Shown here piece by piece: positions 8,898 to 17,019 of a DNA stretch of 64,000 nucleotides (position 1 is the first letter of the stretch; each line of letters starts with the position of its first letter). The DNA is from Bacteroidales bacterium (lineage in GTDB: Bacteria > Bacteroidota > Bacteroidia > Bacteroidales > GCA-2748055): assembly GCA_029210585.1 (NCBI GenBank), contig JARGFP010000005.1, positions 1 through 64,000 of the forward strand, written 5' to 3'. Made by a program: the position numbers and the translations under genes. Below the pieces are notes generated by a model. The model was given only the letters and a program-made list of their open reading frames with translations. It did not search any database and was not told the origin of the DNA.

Positions 8898-8945
8898 TAT
8901 ATTTGCATTCACAAACATCAAATTTTTTTGATCATTAAGTGTGAA
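8898..8945 (+). promoter_or_regulatory. Promoter element and nested inverted repeats ahead of the hydrogenase operon
   Basis: TATATTTG at 8898-8905 matches the Bacteroidota -7 consensus TAnnTTTG. Just downstream lie nested inverted repeats: outer arms TTCACA (8908-8913) and TGTGAA (8940-8945), inner arms ATCAAA (8917-8922) and TTTGAT (8927-8932) separated by four T. The sequence TTCACAA equals one half-site of the known NADH-sensing repressor Rex (TTGTGAA-N4-TTCACAA), but the halves are in the opposite order and farther apart than in a standard site. The implied transcript has a leader of about 140 nt before the ATG at 9049. The operator role is inferred only. Confidence 0.45.
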
Positions 8946-9048
8946 AAAAATAACAGTAAATTCTATACGCATTCAGGAGGATGGTTGGGTGTGGCAATAA
9001 TGTGTCATCAATTGTCGGAATGTCAAGGTTGATTAGCAGACGGATAGC

Positions 9049-9393
9049 ATGAAAATTCAGGAAATTGCAAATATAATTAATGGCCAGGTACTTACTTCCG
9101 GGTTGGATGCCGGCAGGGAAATCAGTCAGGCATTCTCTTCGGACCTGATGAGTGATGTGCTGACGCGTGACTATGAAGATACCGTATTGATCACCGGGCT
9201 GGCCAATTTGCAGGCGATCCGTACCGCGGAAATGTCGGACATCGGGCTGATTATTATCGCACGCGGCAAAGAGGTTGGTGAGGAGATGATCCGCCTGGCT
9301 GAATCAAGTGACATCGTTCTTATAAAAAGTGCGTATTCCCTGTTCAGGATTTCCGGACTGTTGTATGAAGCAGGGATCAAACCGATATTCTGA
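9049..9393 (+). CDS. DRTGG-domain protein, hydrogenase operon
   Basis: 114 residues, first gene of the hydrogenase operon. It matches the DRTGG-type domain (alpha/beta, found beside CBS domains in phosphotransacetylase and alone in [FeFe]-hydrogenase clusters): IQEIANIINGQVLTSG, the variable DLMSDVLTRDYEDTVLITG centre (cited as DLMSDVLTR and DTVLITG), LQAIRTAEMSDIGLIIIA, and the end ISGLLYEAGIKPIF. No catalytic residues are known for the family. Its TGA stop overlaps the ATG of the HATPase gene (TGATG), indicating translational coupling. A second DRTGG gene lies at 11285. Such proteins have been noted beside sensory hydrogenases in anaerobes; a nucleotide- or ligand-sensing role is inference. 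Confidence 0.75.
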   Translation: MKIQEIANIINGQVLTSGLDAGREISQAFSSDLMSDVLTRDYEDTVLITGLANLQAIRTAEMSDIGLIIIARGKEVGEEMIRLAESSDIVLIKSAYSLFRISGLLYEAGIKPIF

Positions 9394-9809
9394 TGCTGCA
9401 GACCTATAAAGTTACCGGGGGTGATTTTGTTAATGCAGGAAAGGCATCCAGCTCAGTGAAGGGCATTCTTAAACAACTGAATGTTCTTGCCGGGCTGATC
9501 AAGCGGGTGGTGGTGGCGTTGTATGAAGCAGAAGTGAATGTCGCTGCGCATGCATATTCCGGAAACATCCTGGTGGAGATTGAATCTGACCAGGTGCGCA
9601 TCAGGGTGACGGACAGCGGACCTGGAATTGAAGATATCCAGATGGCCATGAAGGAAGGATTCAGCACCGCATCGAAAGAGGTCAGGGAAATGGGGTTTGG
9701 TGCAGGGATGGGACTTGCAAATATTAAAAAGAACAGCGATACATTCAACATTACCAGTGTTCCGGGAGAGGGCACAACAGTGGAGATTATAAACAAACTG
9801 ACAGATTGA
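9393..9809 (+). CDS. RsbW-like ATP-binding protein (HATPase), putative anti-sigma/serine kinase type
   Basis: 138 residues forming a lone GHKL ATPase domain with no histidine phospho-acceptor. The N-box is EAEVNVAAHAYSGN, the G1 box DSGPGIEDI and the G2 box GAGMGLANIKKNSD, an arrangement typical of RsbW/SpoIIAB-like serine kinases and anti-sigma factors. The start overlaps the stop of the DRTGG gene by one base, and its stop overlaps the next gene's start by four bases. No STAS antagonist or PP2C phosphatase gene is in the operon, so a classical partner-switch is not complete here. A role in relaying a redox signal from the hydrogenase-like protein encoded next is inferred from the fixed gene order only. 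Confidence 0.82.
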   Translation: MLQTYKVTGGDFVNAGKASSSVKGILKQLNVLAGLIKRVVVALYEAEVNVAAHAYSGNILVEIESDQVRIRVTDSGPGIEDIQMAMKEGFSTASKEVREMGFGAGMGLANIKKNSDTFNITSVPGEGTTVEIINKLTD

Positions 9810-11164
9810 AACAGGAGGAAGGACATACGGTTTTTCATCATGCACTGAAGATAGTGCCTGAACTGTGTATTGGCTGCACCCATTGTATGAAAGCGTGCCC
9901 AACCCAGGCAATCAGGGTAAGGAACGGACTGGCAGAAATATTCGAGGAGCGTTGTGTGGACTGCGGAGAATGTTACAAAGCCTGCCCGGTATCGGCCATC
10001 ATCGTGGAACAGGACGACTTCGAAGATATTTTTAAATATACGACCAGGGTGGCACTGGTTCCATCCGTACTGATCGGTCAGTTCCCATCGCAGATCACGA
10101 CGGAGGAGATTTTTGGTTCTTTGAAAAAACTTGGATTCACGCACATCTTTGAGATTGACAGCGTGGTTGAAAAGGTGCAGGAAGGATACCATCGTTTCAG
10201 AGAGGCATTTGAGGGCTCAAAACCGCTCATCTCCACTTTCTGTCCCGCCATCGTTCGGCTGATACAGGTGCGGTTTCCATCCATGGTGGAAAACCTGATC
10301 AGGGTCAAGCCTCCCTCAGACATCGCCGCCCTGCATTTTAAGGAGGAACTGGTTGGAAAGGGGTATGCTGAAGATGAGATCGGGATGTTTTATGTGACCC
10401 CCTGCGCTGCAAAGATCGCGTCCATTAAAAGTCCGGTGGGCGAGGATCGTTCTGTGGTAAACGGAGTGATCAATATGGAGTTCCTCTATAACAAGATGTT
10501 GCATATTATCCTGAACAAAGAGGTGGAAGCGCAGGAGAGTGAGACGGTTAACCTGACTTCAAAAGGAATTCTATGGAGCCTCACCCGCGGAGAGTCCAGG
10601 CACCAATTGGGAAGATGCCTGGCGGTGGATGGGATTTCCAATGTAACACAGTTCCTTGAGCGCCTCGAAGAGGAAGAGGAGAGCAATATCGATTTCCTGG
10701 AACTGCGGGCATGTGATGAAAGCTGTGCAGGAGGGGTATTGATCAGCGGGAATCGTTTTCTTACCGTGGAGCGGCTGAATGGCAGGGCGAAAAAACTACC
10801 GGCAATAGTAAGTATTGATAATACGGGCACTTCCAGGGGATATAACCATAACGCGTATGACCTTCAGCCCATAGCACCCAGGTCGATGATGGTGCTTGAC
10901 CGGGACCGTTCGCTGGCACTGGAAAAGATGAAGAAGATCGATGAGCTGCTTAAGGTGTTGCCGGGTATCGACTGTGCAGCATGTGGATCCCCGACCTGTC
11001 GTTCCCTGGCAGAAGATATCGTTCAGGACAGGGCGGCACTTTCCTGGTGTGTATTCCTGCAAGAACTCTACCTGCGAAAGGGAAAAATCACTTTGGATGA
11101 GGCGGACCGGATCAATGCAACCATCTGGGGGAAGGACAGGGATTACAGGAGCCAGAGCAAATAG
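9806..11164 (+). CDS. [FeFe]-hydrogenase-like iron-sulfur protein, putative sensory (group D-like)
   Basis: 452 residues, starting at a TTG that overlaps the upstream stop (TTGA); no ATG is available in frame nearby. Two [4Fe-4S] ferredoxin motifs occur (C21/C24/C27/C31 and C50/C53/C56/C60). The H-cluster domain follows with modified signatures: STFCPAI (C146) for TSCCPGW, TPCAAKI (C200) for MPCxxKK, and ACDESCAGG (C303, C307) for MACPGGC. All four cluster cysteines remain, but the proton-relay cysteine is Phe145. The C-terminus has an RnfB/FeS-type cluster motif CAACGSPTC with a fourth cysteine 16 residues later (C390, C393, C398, C415). This layout fits the putatively sensory hydrogenase groups rather than a catalytic enzyme. 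Confidence 0.85.
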   Translation: MKQEEGHTVFHHALKIVPELCIGCTHCMKACPTQAIRVRNGLAEIFEERCVDCGECYKACPVSAIIVEQDDFEDIFKYTTRVALVPSVLIGQFPSQITTEEIFGSLKKLGFTHIFEIDSVVEKVQEGYHRFREAFEGSKPLISTFCPAIVRLIQVRFPSMVENLIRVKPPSDIAALHFKEELVGKGYAEDEIGMFYVTPCAAKIASIKSPVGEDRSVVNGVINMEFLYNKMLHIILNKEVEAQESETVNLTSKGILWSLTRGESRHQLGRCLAVDGISNVTQFLERLEEEEESNIDFLELRACDESCAGGVLISGNRFLTVERLNGRAKKLPAIVSIDNTGTSRGYNHNAYDLQPIAPRSMMVLDRDRSLALEKMKKIDELLKVLPGIDCAACGSPTCRSLAEDIVQDRAALSWCVFLQELYLRKGKITLDEADRINATIWGKDRDYRSQSK

Positions 11165-11284
11165 AAGAAGTAATTTAAGGAACCAGGAACGAAAAAACAT
11201 TCACCCGGGTACCAGTCAGCACAGGCAGGCAACCAGGATCAGTAGCAAGTTGAGACAAATAAATTTATTATACGAACCGGCAAC

Positions 11285-11644
11285 ATGATGACTGAAAAAA
11301 GTACATTCACAATAGAGGAACTCGTTGAAAAAGCGGGATTGCAGATTTATTGCGGTGCAGACAAGCTGAAAACAGGGGTTACCGGCGGTTATGCTTCCGA
11401 CCTGCTGAGCGATGTAATGGGAAATGCCAGGGAGGGCCAGGTATGGATCACATTACAATCACATCTGAATGTTGTTGCCATTGCCTCCCTGAAGGAGCTG
11501 TCAGCAGTGGTCCTGGTGAAGGATATCAGGCCAGATGAGGCTGTGCTGGTGAAAGCTGTTGAGGAAGGTCTCCCGCTGTTGGGATCGGCCTTGCCTGCTT
11601 TTGAAACTGCCGGGAAGATTTTTGAACTATTGAATAAAGAATGA
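11285..11644 (+). CDS. Second DRTGG-domain protein, hydrogenase operon
   Basis: 119 residues; begins with two adjacent ATG codons (11285 and 11288). The pattern parallels the protein at 9049: FTIEELVEKAGLQIYCG, VTGGYASDLLSDVMGNAREG (the DLLSDVM core matches DLMSDVL of the first), QVWITLQSHLNVVAIASLKE, and ALPAFETAGKIFELL. It is preceded by the only sizeable gap in the first half of the operon (120 bp), and its stop overlaps the PHP gene by four bases. DRTGG homologues recur in hydrogenase loci of anaerobes, but no biochemical activity is established. Duplication of this domain within one operon suggests that the two proteins work as a pair or sense different ligands. Confidence 0.75.
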   Translation: MMTEKSTFTIEELVEKAGLQIYCGADKLKTGVTGGYASDLLSDVMGNAREGQVWITLQSHLNVVAIASLKELSAVVLVKDIRPDEAVLVKAVEEGLPLLGSALPAFETAGKIFELLNKE

Positions 11645-12381
11645 CAATCTACCGTGCAGACCTGCATATTCATACCGTGCTTTCTCCATGCGGTGACCTG
11701 GAGATGAGCCCGCTAAACATTGTGCAGAAGGCGGCGCAGATTGGATTGGATATTATCGCCATTGCCGACCATAACCATACGGCACACAACCGTCTTGTAA
11801 GGCAGATCGGCGAGGAAAAAGGTATTTACGTGGTGTATGGTGTGGAAGTGAACACCCGCGAGGAGGTGCACTGCCTGGCGTTCTTTGATACGGATGATCA
11901 GTTACAGGCGTTCCAGGATTACCTGGAAAGGCAACTGCCAATAATGGGAAATGACGCATCATTGTTTGGTGAACAGGTGATCGTGGACCGTGAGGAGCGT
12001 ATCCTGGAAGAGATCACACATTCGCTTTACCCGGGATTGCGTCACGGGATCACAGAGGTGGCATCAACGGTGCATGGCTTTGGCGGATTGTTTGTGCCGG
12101 CCCATGTGGACAGGCAAATGAACGGGCTTTATAGTCAGTTGGGGTTTTTCCCACCAGAGCTGGAGACGGATGCATTGGAAATCTTCAGGAAAACCAGTCG
12201 TGCTGACGCATGGGAAAGTCATCCTGAACTAAAAAAATTCCAGTTATTGAAGAGTTCCGATGCGCATTTCATTGAGGATATTGGCAGATGCACGACCCGT
12301 CTGGAGATGCAGCAACGTTCTTTCAGTGAATTATCAAAAGCCCTGAAAGGGCAGGACGGCAGGAGGGTCCTCCCGGAATGA
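11641..12381 (+). CDS. PHP-domain phosphoesterase, hydrogenase operon
   Basis: 246 residues. The PHP (polymerase and histidinol phosphatase) metal motifs are present: ADLHIHTVLSPCGD near the N-terminus (HxH plus D), IAIADHNHTAHN (D-H-N-H), the glutamate in VYGVEVNT, FVPAHVDRQ in the middle and LLKSSDAHF near the C-terminus. These residues build a tri-metal site in TrpH/YciV-like phosphoesterases, which cleave short nucleotides or nucleotide 3',5'-bisphosphates. ATGA overlaps join it to the DRTGG gene before and the HATPase gene after. Its presence in hydrogenase operons is recurrent, but its substrate there is unknown. If a small nucleotide signal is used by the sensory cassette, this protein would be the candidate hydrolase; that is speculation. 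Confidence 0.8.
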   Translation: MTIYRADLHIHTVLSPCGDLEMSPLNIVQKAAQIGLDIIAIADHNHTAHNRLVRQIGEEKGIYVVYGVEVNTREEVHCLAFFDTDDQLQAFQDYLERQLPIMGNDASLFGEQVIVDREERILEEITHSLYPGLRHGITEVASTVHGFGGLFVPAHVDRQMNGLYSQLGFFPPELETDALEIFRKTSRADAWESHPELKKFQLLKSSDAHFIEDIGRCTTRLEMQQRSFSELSKALKGQDGRRVLPE

Positions 12382-12953
12382 AGGAGATTGCCCTGCATAT
12401 GCTCGATATCGCGGAGAACAGCCTGGATGCAGGAGCCACTAAAGTGGAACTGTTGCTGGAGCTGACAACCGGAGGGATGTTGGAATTCAGTATTTTGGAC
12501 AACGGCAAAGGGATGGATGATGAAACGTTGAAAATGACATCCGATCCGTTCTTTACTTCCCGTACCACGCGCAGGGTGGGAATGGGAATACCGCTCTTAC
12601 GGCAGCACGCAGAGCTTGCCGGCGGTGGACTGAAGACCCGTTCAGAAAAAGGAAAGGGAACAGAACTGAAGGCTGTATTTGTTGCCGGGCATCCGGATAT
12701 ACAACCACTTGGTGATATTGAAGGCTGCTGGATGATGCTTGCAGCAATGCATAACGATGTGAATATTGAACTGCGTTGCAGTACACCGAAAGGTGATTTT
12801 GAGATCAGTTCGGAACTGGCAAGGCAGGAGCTGGAAGTGGAGCATTTGAACGAATCCGCATTGAGGACAGAATTAAAAAGACTGATTCGAAATAACCTTG
12901 CAGCCATAGGGTTTACTGATGGAAAAATTGATAAGACAATACTTAATTCATAA
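12378..12953 (+). CDS. GHKL ATP-binding protein, hydrogenase operon
   Basis: 191 residues. The first 110 residues are a GHKL ATPase with N-box IAENSLDAGATKVEL, G1 box DNGKGMDDETLK and G2 box GMGIPLLRQHAELAGG, resembling sensor-kinase and MutL-like ATPases but lacking a dimerisation/phospho-acceptor domain. The last 80 residues are unassigned and partly alpha-helical and charged. The start overlaps the PHP stop by four bases (ATGA), and the HndB-like gene follows after 31 bp. It is the second HATPase in the operon and differs from the RsbW-like one at 9393. Similar stand-alone HATPases sit at this position in other HydABC loci, suggesting a conserved but undefined regulatory function. Confidence 0.8.
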   Translation: MKEIALHMLDIAENSLDAGATKVELLLELTTGGMLEFSILDNGKGMDDETLKMTSDPFFTSRTTRRVGMGIPLLRQHAELAGGGLKTRSEKGKGTELKAVFVAGHPDIQPLGDIEGCWMMLAAMHNDVNIELRCSTPKGDFEISSELARQELEVEHLNESALRTELKRLIRNNLAAIGFTDGKIDKTILNS

Positions 12954-12984
12954 TTTGTTGAGGATAACATAAAGTGTATATAAA

Positions 12985-13386
12985 ATGGAAAAAATCAGAT
13001 CGCTCGCTGACCTGAAAAAGATCAGGGATGAAAATAATAAGGGAGTTGAACTCCGGAAAAAAGGTGAGGATGCCGATAAGCTCGTACAGGTAAAAGTGGC
13101 CATGGCTACCTGTGGTATCGCTTCGGGTGCCAAGGAGACCATGGAGTTTCTGGCTGACTCGCTGGAGAAACGCGGTGTGGAAGCAGTAGTGACCCAGACA
13201 GGTTGCATGGGTTACTGCTATGCAGAGCCGACCATCGAGGTGACACTCCCCGGCCGGGATCCCATTGTATTCGGTAATGTGAATGTCAAAAAAGCCGATG
13301 AGATTATTGAGAAATATATCAAGGGAGGAGAGCTGGTGGACGGCATCATACCTGTCAATTATGAAACCATAGATTCAAAAGAATAA
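12985..13386 (+). CDS. HndB-like (2Fe-2S) ferredoxin-domain protein
   Basis: 133 residues. The C-terminal 95 residues form a thioredoxin-like [2Fe-2S] ferredoxin fold: VAMATCGIASGAKET (C43), then QTGCMGYCYAEPTIEV (C74, C78). Only three of the usual four ligand cysteines are seen, because the first motif has a single Cys where relatives with CxxxxC have two; this is also true of HndB-type subunits. The first 30 residues are a charged helical region (SLADLKKIRDENN). In the NADP-reducing hydrogenase of Desulfovibrio the equivalent subunit is HndB. It precedes hydB by 12 bp, so it is probably co-produced with HydABC as an electron-transfer or assembly partner. Confidence 0.85.
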   Translation: MEKIRSLADLKKIRDENNKGVELRKKGEDADKLVQVKVAMATCGIASGAKETMEFLADSLEKRGVEAVVTQTGCMGYCYAEPTIEVTLPGRDPIVFGNVNVKKADEIIEKYIKGGELVDGIIPVNYETIDSKE

Positions 13387-13398
13387 AACCCTATTATC

Positions 13399-15192
13399 AT
13401 GTCAAAATATAGTATGCATTTGCTTGTCTGCGGGGGAACGGGATGTAAAGCATCCGAAAGCGATATCCTTACAGAAAAGCTGAAAAAAGAGCTGGCCAAA
13501 CAAGGCCTTGAGGAGACGGTGCAGGTAATTATGACCGGCTGCTTCGGGTTCTGTGAGAAAGGCCCCATTGTGAAGGTGATGCCCGACAATACTTTCTACA
13601 CACAGGTAAAACCCTCCGATGCCGAGGAGATCGTCGAAGAGCATGTGATCAAAGGTCGACGAATCAACCGCCTGCTCTATAAAGATCCGAAAAGCAAGGA
13701 AGAGGTGGAAGATACCGGCAAGATGGGGTTCTACAAAAAACAACTCAGGATCGCTTTGCGCAATTGCGGTTTCATTGATCCGGAGAGCATCGATGAATAT
13801 ATTGCGCGTGATGGGTATATGGCACTTGGAAAAGTGCTGACTGAAATGACCCCGGAAGCGACCATCGCACTGATGAAGGATTCGGGATTGCGTGGAAGGG
13901 GAGGCGCAGGATTCCCTGCCGGACTGAAATGGGAACTTGCCCGCAACAATGCCTCTGAAAAAAAATACGTGGTATGTAACGCCGATGAAGGAGATCCGGG
14001 TGCATTCATGGACCGCTCCATCCTGGAAGGGGATCCGCATTCTGTCCTGGAATCCATGGCAATCATCGGGCATTGTATTGGTGCCGATGAAGGATATATA
14101 TATATCCGGGCGGAGTATCCCCTGGCAATTGCAAGATTGAAAACTGCATTGCAACAGGCGCGCGATTATGGATTATTGGGTGATAACATCCTTGGAACAG
14201 GGTTCAATTTCGATATCGGACTGAAATATGGAGCCGGTGCGTTTGTATGTGGTGAGGAGACTGCCCTGATCCACTCCATGGAAGGGGACAGGGGCGAACC
14301 TACCCTCAAACCACCGTTTCCGGCAGAAAAAGGTTACCTGGGAAAGCCCACCAACGTAAATAACGTGGAAACCCTGGCCAATGTGCCGCCCATTCTTTTA
14401 AAAGGTGCTGAATGGTTCAGTAGTATCGGAACTGAAAAATCCAAGGGAACCAAGGTCTTTGCGCTTGCCGGGCAGATCAATAATGTGGGGCTTATTGAAG
14501 TCCCGATGGGAACCACCCTGCGCGAAGTGATCTTTGAAATCGGCGGGGGAATAAAGGACGGGAAGAAATTCAAAGCAGTGCAAACAGGTGGTCCCTCCGG
14601 TGGCTGCCTTACTGAGAAGCATCTCGATACGCCGATCGATTATGAGAACCTGGTGGCAAACGGCTCCATGATGGGTTCCGGAGGAATGATCGTTATGGAT
14701 GAAGACGACTGCATGGTATCCATTGCGAAATACTATCTTGATTTCACGGTTGAGGAATCATGCGGTAAATGTGCGCCCTGCCGGATTGGCAACAAACGTT
14801 TGCATGAGCTGCTTGAGCGGATCTGTGAAGGCAAGGGTGAAGAGGCCGACCTCGACAGGCTCCGGAACCTCGGAGAGGTGATCAAGGATACTTCACTATG
14901 CGGACTGGGCCAGAGTTCTCCCAACCCGGTATTGTCTACGCTCGACAACTTTATGGATGAATACCAGTCACATGTGGTCGACAAAAAATGTACTGCAGGT
15001 GTCTGTAAAGACCTGCTGGAATACTTTATACTGGAGGATAATTGCGTCGGATGTACCGCCTGTGCACGCGCATGCCCGGTTGGTGCCATAACAGGAGAAC
15101 GAAAGGAATTGCATGTTGTGAACCCTGTAACCTGCATCAAGTGCGGCGCCTGTATGGAAAAATGCAAATTTGATGCTGTAATCTTGAGATAG
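13399..15192 (+). CDS. hydB: NuoF-like subunit of trimeric [FeFe] hydrogenase (NADH/FMN subunit)
   Basis: 597 residues. An N-terminal [2Fe-2S] thioredoxin-like domain (C11, C16, C48, C52) precedes the NuoF core, which holds FMN and NADH (GLRGRGGAGFPAGLKW at about 164-179; ADEGDPGAFMDR). The N3-type [4Fe-4S] ligands follow in ESCGKCAPCR and SLCGLG, and the C-terminus has two ferredoxin clusters (C549/C552/C555/C559 and C579/C582/C585/C589). This is the domain order of HydB/HndC in electron-confurcating hydrogenases, where it exchanges electrons between NADH, ferredoxin and HydA. It lies between the HndB-like gene (12 bp) and hydA (28 bp). A cytoplasmic heterotrimer with HydA and HydC is expected. 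Confidence 0.95.
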   Translation: MSKYSMHLLVCGGTGCKASESDILTEKLKKELAKQGLEETVQVIMTGCFGFCEKGPIVKVMPDNTFYTQVKPSDAEEIVEEHVIKGRRINRLLYKDPKSKEEVEDTGKMGFYKKQLRIALRNCGFIDPESIDEYIARDGYMALGKVLTEMTPEATIALMKDSGLRGRGGAGFPAGLKWELARNNASEKKYVVCNADEGDPGAFMDRSILEGDPHSVLESMAIIGHCIGADEGYIYIRAEYPLAIARLKTALQQARDYGLLGDNILGTGFNFDIGLKYGAGAFVCGEETALIHSMEGDRGEPTLKPPFPAEKGYLGKPTNVNNVETLANVPPILLKGAEWFSSIGTEKSKGTKVFALAGQINNVGLIEVPMGTTLREVIFEIGGGIKDGKKFKAVQTGGPSGGCLTEKHLDTPIDYENLVANGSMMGSGGMIVMDEDDCMVSIAKYYLDFTVEESCGKCAPCRIGNKRLHELLERICEGKGEEADLDRLRNLGEVIKDTSLCGLGQSSPNPVLSTLDNFMDEYQSHVVDKKCTAGVCKDLLEYFILEDNCVGCTACARACPVGAITGERKELHVVNPVTCIKCGACMEKCKFDAVILR

Positions 15193-15220
15193 TGCTATAT
15201 ACATAAAGAAATTCGAAAAA

Positions 15221-16996
15221 ATGGATCAAGTAAAACTTATAATAGACGGTAAAATGGTTGAAGTTCCGGCAGGGACAACTGTTTACAAAGCTGCAAAGGT
15301 GCTTGGAATCGATATCCCGGTGCTATGCTATATGGATCTGAAAGATCTGAATATAGAGAATAAACCGGGCGGTTGCAGGATATGTTCAGTAGAGATCGAG
15401 GGCAGAAGGAACCTGGCACCGTCCTGTTCAACAGACGTTGCTGACGGAATGGTAGTGAAAACCAACAGCATGCGTGTGATCAATGCACGCAGGACAGTGA
15501 TGGAACTGATTCTCAGTGATCACCCCAAGGACTGCCTCATTTGTGCGAAATCCGGCAACTGTGATCTGCAGGATATGGCGATCAAGCTGGGAATCAGGGA
15601 TATTCCCGGACAGGAGTACGCGGAGGTGTCCACCTACAGGCTGGATACCTCGCCCTCCATCATTCGCGAAATGGATAAGTGCATCATGTGCCGCAGGTGC
15701 GAGACCATGTGCAACGATTTTCAGACGGTTGGCGCATTGAATGCTGTTAACAGAGGGTTCCATGCGGTGGTGGCACCGGCATTTGAAATGAACCTGGAGC
15801 ATTCACCATGTACATACTGCGGACAATGTGTTGCAGTATGTCCTACCGGGGCACTCACTGAAGTGGACCATACACCCAAGGTGATCCAGGCCCTCAGCGA
15901 TCCGACGAAGACGGTGGTGGTGCAGACCGCTCCCGCCGTTCGGGCTGCACTGGGCGAAGAGTTCGGACTTGAACCAGGGACGCGCGTTACAGGCAAGATG
16001 GTGACAGCATTGAAAAATCTTGGATTCGATTATGTTTTCGATACCGATTTCGCTGCTGACCTGACCATCATGGAAGAGGGAACTGAATTGCTCGACCGCC
16101 TGACAAAGCACCTGAATGGAGACAAGGATGTACAGCTTCCCATCCTCACCAGTTGTTGTCCTGGCTGGGTGAACTTCTTTGAATACCACTTCTCAGAGAT
16201 GAAGGACATCCCTTCAACTGCACGTTCCCCACAACAGATGTTCGGCTCTATTGCAAAATCATATTTTGCAGAGCAAATCGGAGTTGACCGCAAAGAGATG
16301 GTGGTGGTATCCATCATGCCCTGCCTGGCAAAGAAATATGAATGCCAACGGGATGAATTCAAAGTGGATAGCAATCCTGATGTGGACTATTCCATCACCA
16401 CCCGTGAACTGGCCCATCTTATCAAGCAGGCGAACATGGACCTGGTCAATATGGAGGACAATGAATTTGATGCGCCGCTGGGTGAATCTACCGGTGCCGG
16501 TGTCATTTTCGGTGCAACAGGCGGCGTGATAGAGGCAGCTACACGTACGGCTTATGAACTGCATACCGGGAAAACCCTTGAATCCGTTGATTTCAAACAA
16601 CTGAGGGGACTGGAAGGGATTCGTTCCGCCAGTGTTGATTTTGACGGACTGGAGATCAAAATAGGTATCGCACACGGACTGGGCAATGCCAGGAAGCTCT
16701 TAGAAGATATCAAGGCAGGGAATTCGCAGTACCATGCCATCGAGATCATGGCCTGTCCCGGTGGATGCATCGGTGGCGGAGGACAGCCATTGCATCATGG
16801 AGATTCCAGTATCCTGAAGGCCCGGACAAAAGCGATTTATGCTGAAGATGAAGGCAAGGTCCTCAGAAAATCGCACGAGAATCCATATATCATTAAACTA
16901 TACGAAGAATTCCTTGGTAACCCAATGAGTGAAAAGGCACATCAATTGCTGCACACGCACTATTTCGAGCGTAAGAAGAAGGTATTTGAAGTATAA
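15221..16996 (+). CDS. hydA: NADH-dependent [FeFe] hydrogenase catalytic subunit
   Basis: 591 residues. In order: a [2Fe-2S] domain (C36, C52, C55, C69), the His-ligated [4Fe-4S] motif (H101, C105, C108, C114), two ferredoxin clusters (C154/C157/C160/C164 and C197/C200/C203/C207) and the H-cluster domain. The three signature motifs are intact: TSCCPGW (proton-relay C312, ligand C313), MPCLAKKYE (C368) and MACPGGCIGGGG (C512, C516). A small-subunit-like tail ends the protein. This is the catalytic subunit that makes or oxidises H2, working with HydB and HydC. The maturases HydE, HydF and HydG are not in the window and must be elsewhere. Contrast with the altered hydrogenase-like protein at 9806 in the same operon. 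Confidence 0.96.
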   Translation: MDQVKLIIDGKMVEVPAGTTVYKAAKVLGIDIPVLCYMDLKDLNIENKPGGCRICSVEIEGRRNLAPSCSTDVADGMVVKTNSMRVINARRTVMELILSDHPKDCLICAKSGNCDLQDMAIKLGIRDIPGQEYAEVSTYRLDTSPSIIREMDKCIMCRRCETMCNDFQTVGALNAVNRGFHAVVAPAFEMNLEHSPCTYCGQCVAVCPTGALTEVDHTPKVIQALSDPTKTVVVQTAPAVRAALGEEFGLEPGTRVTGKMVTALKNLGFDYVFDTDFAADLTIMEEGTELLDRLTKHLNGDKDVQLPILTSCCPGWVNFFEYHFSEMKDIPSTARSPQQMFGSIAKSYFAEQIGVDRKEMVVVSIMPCLAKKYECQRDEFKVDSNPDVDYSITTRELAHLIKQANMDLVNMEDNEFDAPLGESTGAGVIFGATGGVIEAATRTAYELHTGKTLESVDFKQLRGLEGIRSASVDFDGLEIKIGIAHGLGNARKLLEDIKAGNSQYHAIEIMACPGGCIGGGGQPLHHGDSSILKARTKAIYAEDEGKVLRKSHENPYIIKLYEEFLGNPMSEKAHQLLHTHYFERKKKVFEV

Positions 16997-17019
16997 GAAA
17001 AAACATTAATAGCAGAATC

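Noticed and set aside
9404-10192. A 262-codon open frame on the minus strand
   Set aside because: Antisense to the RsbW-like gene and the hydrogenase-like gene; no domain or start signal.
13402-14154. A 250-codon open frame on the minus strand
   Set aside because: Antisense to hydB, which has complete catalytic motifs; no domain is visible.
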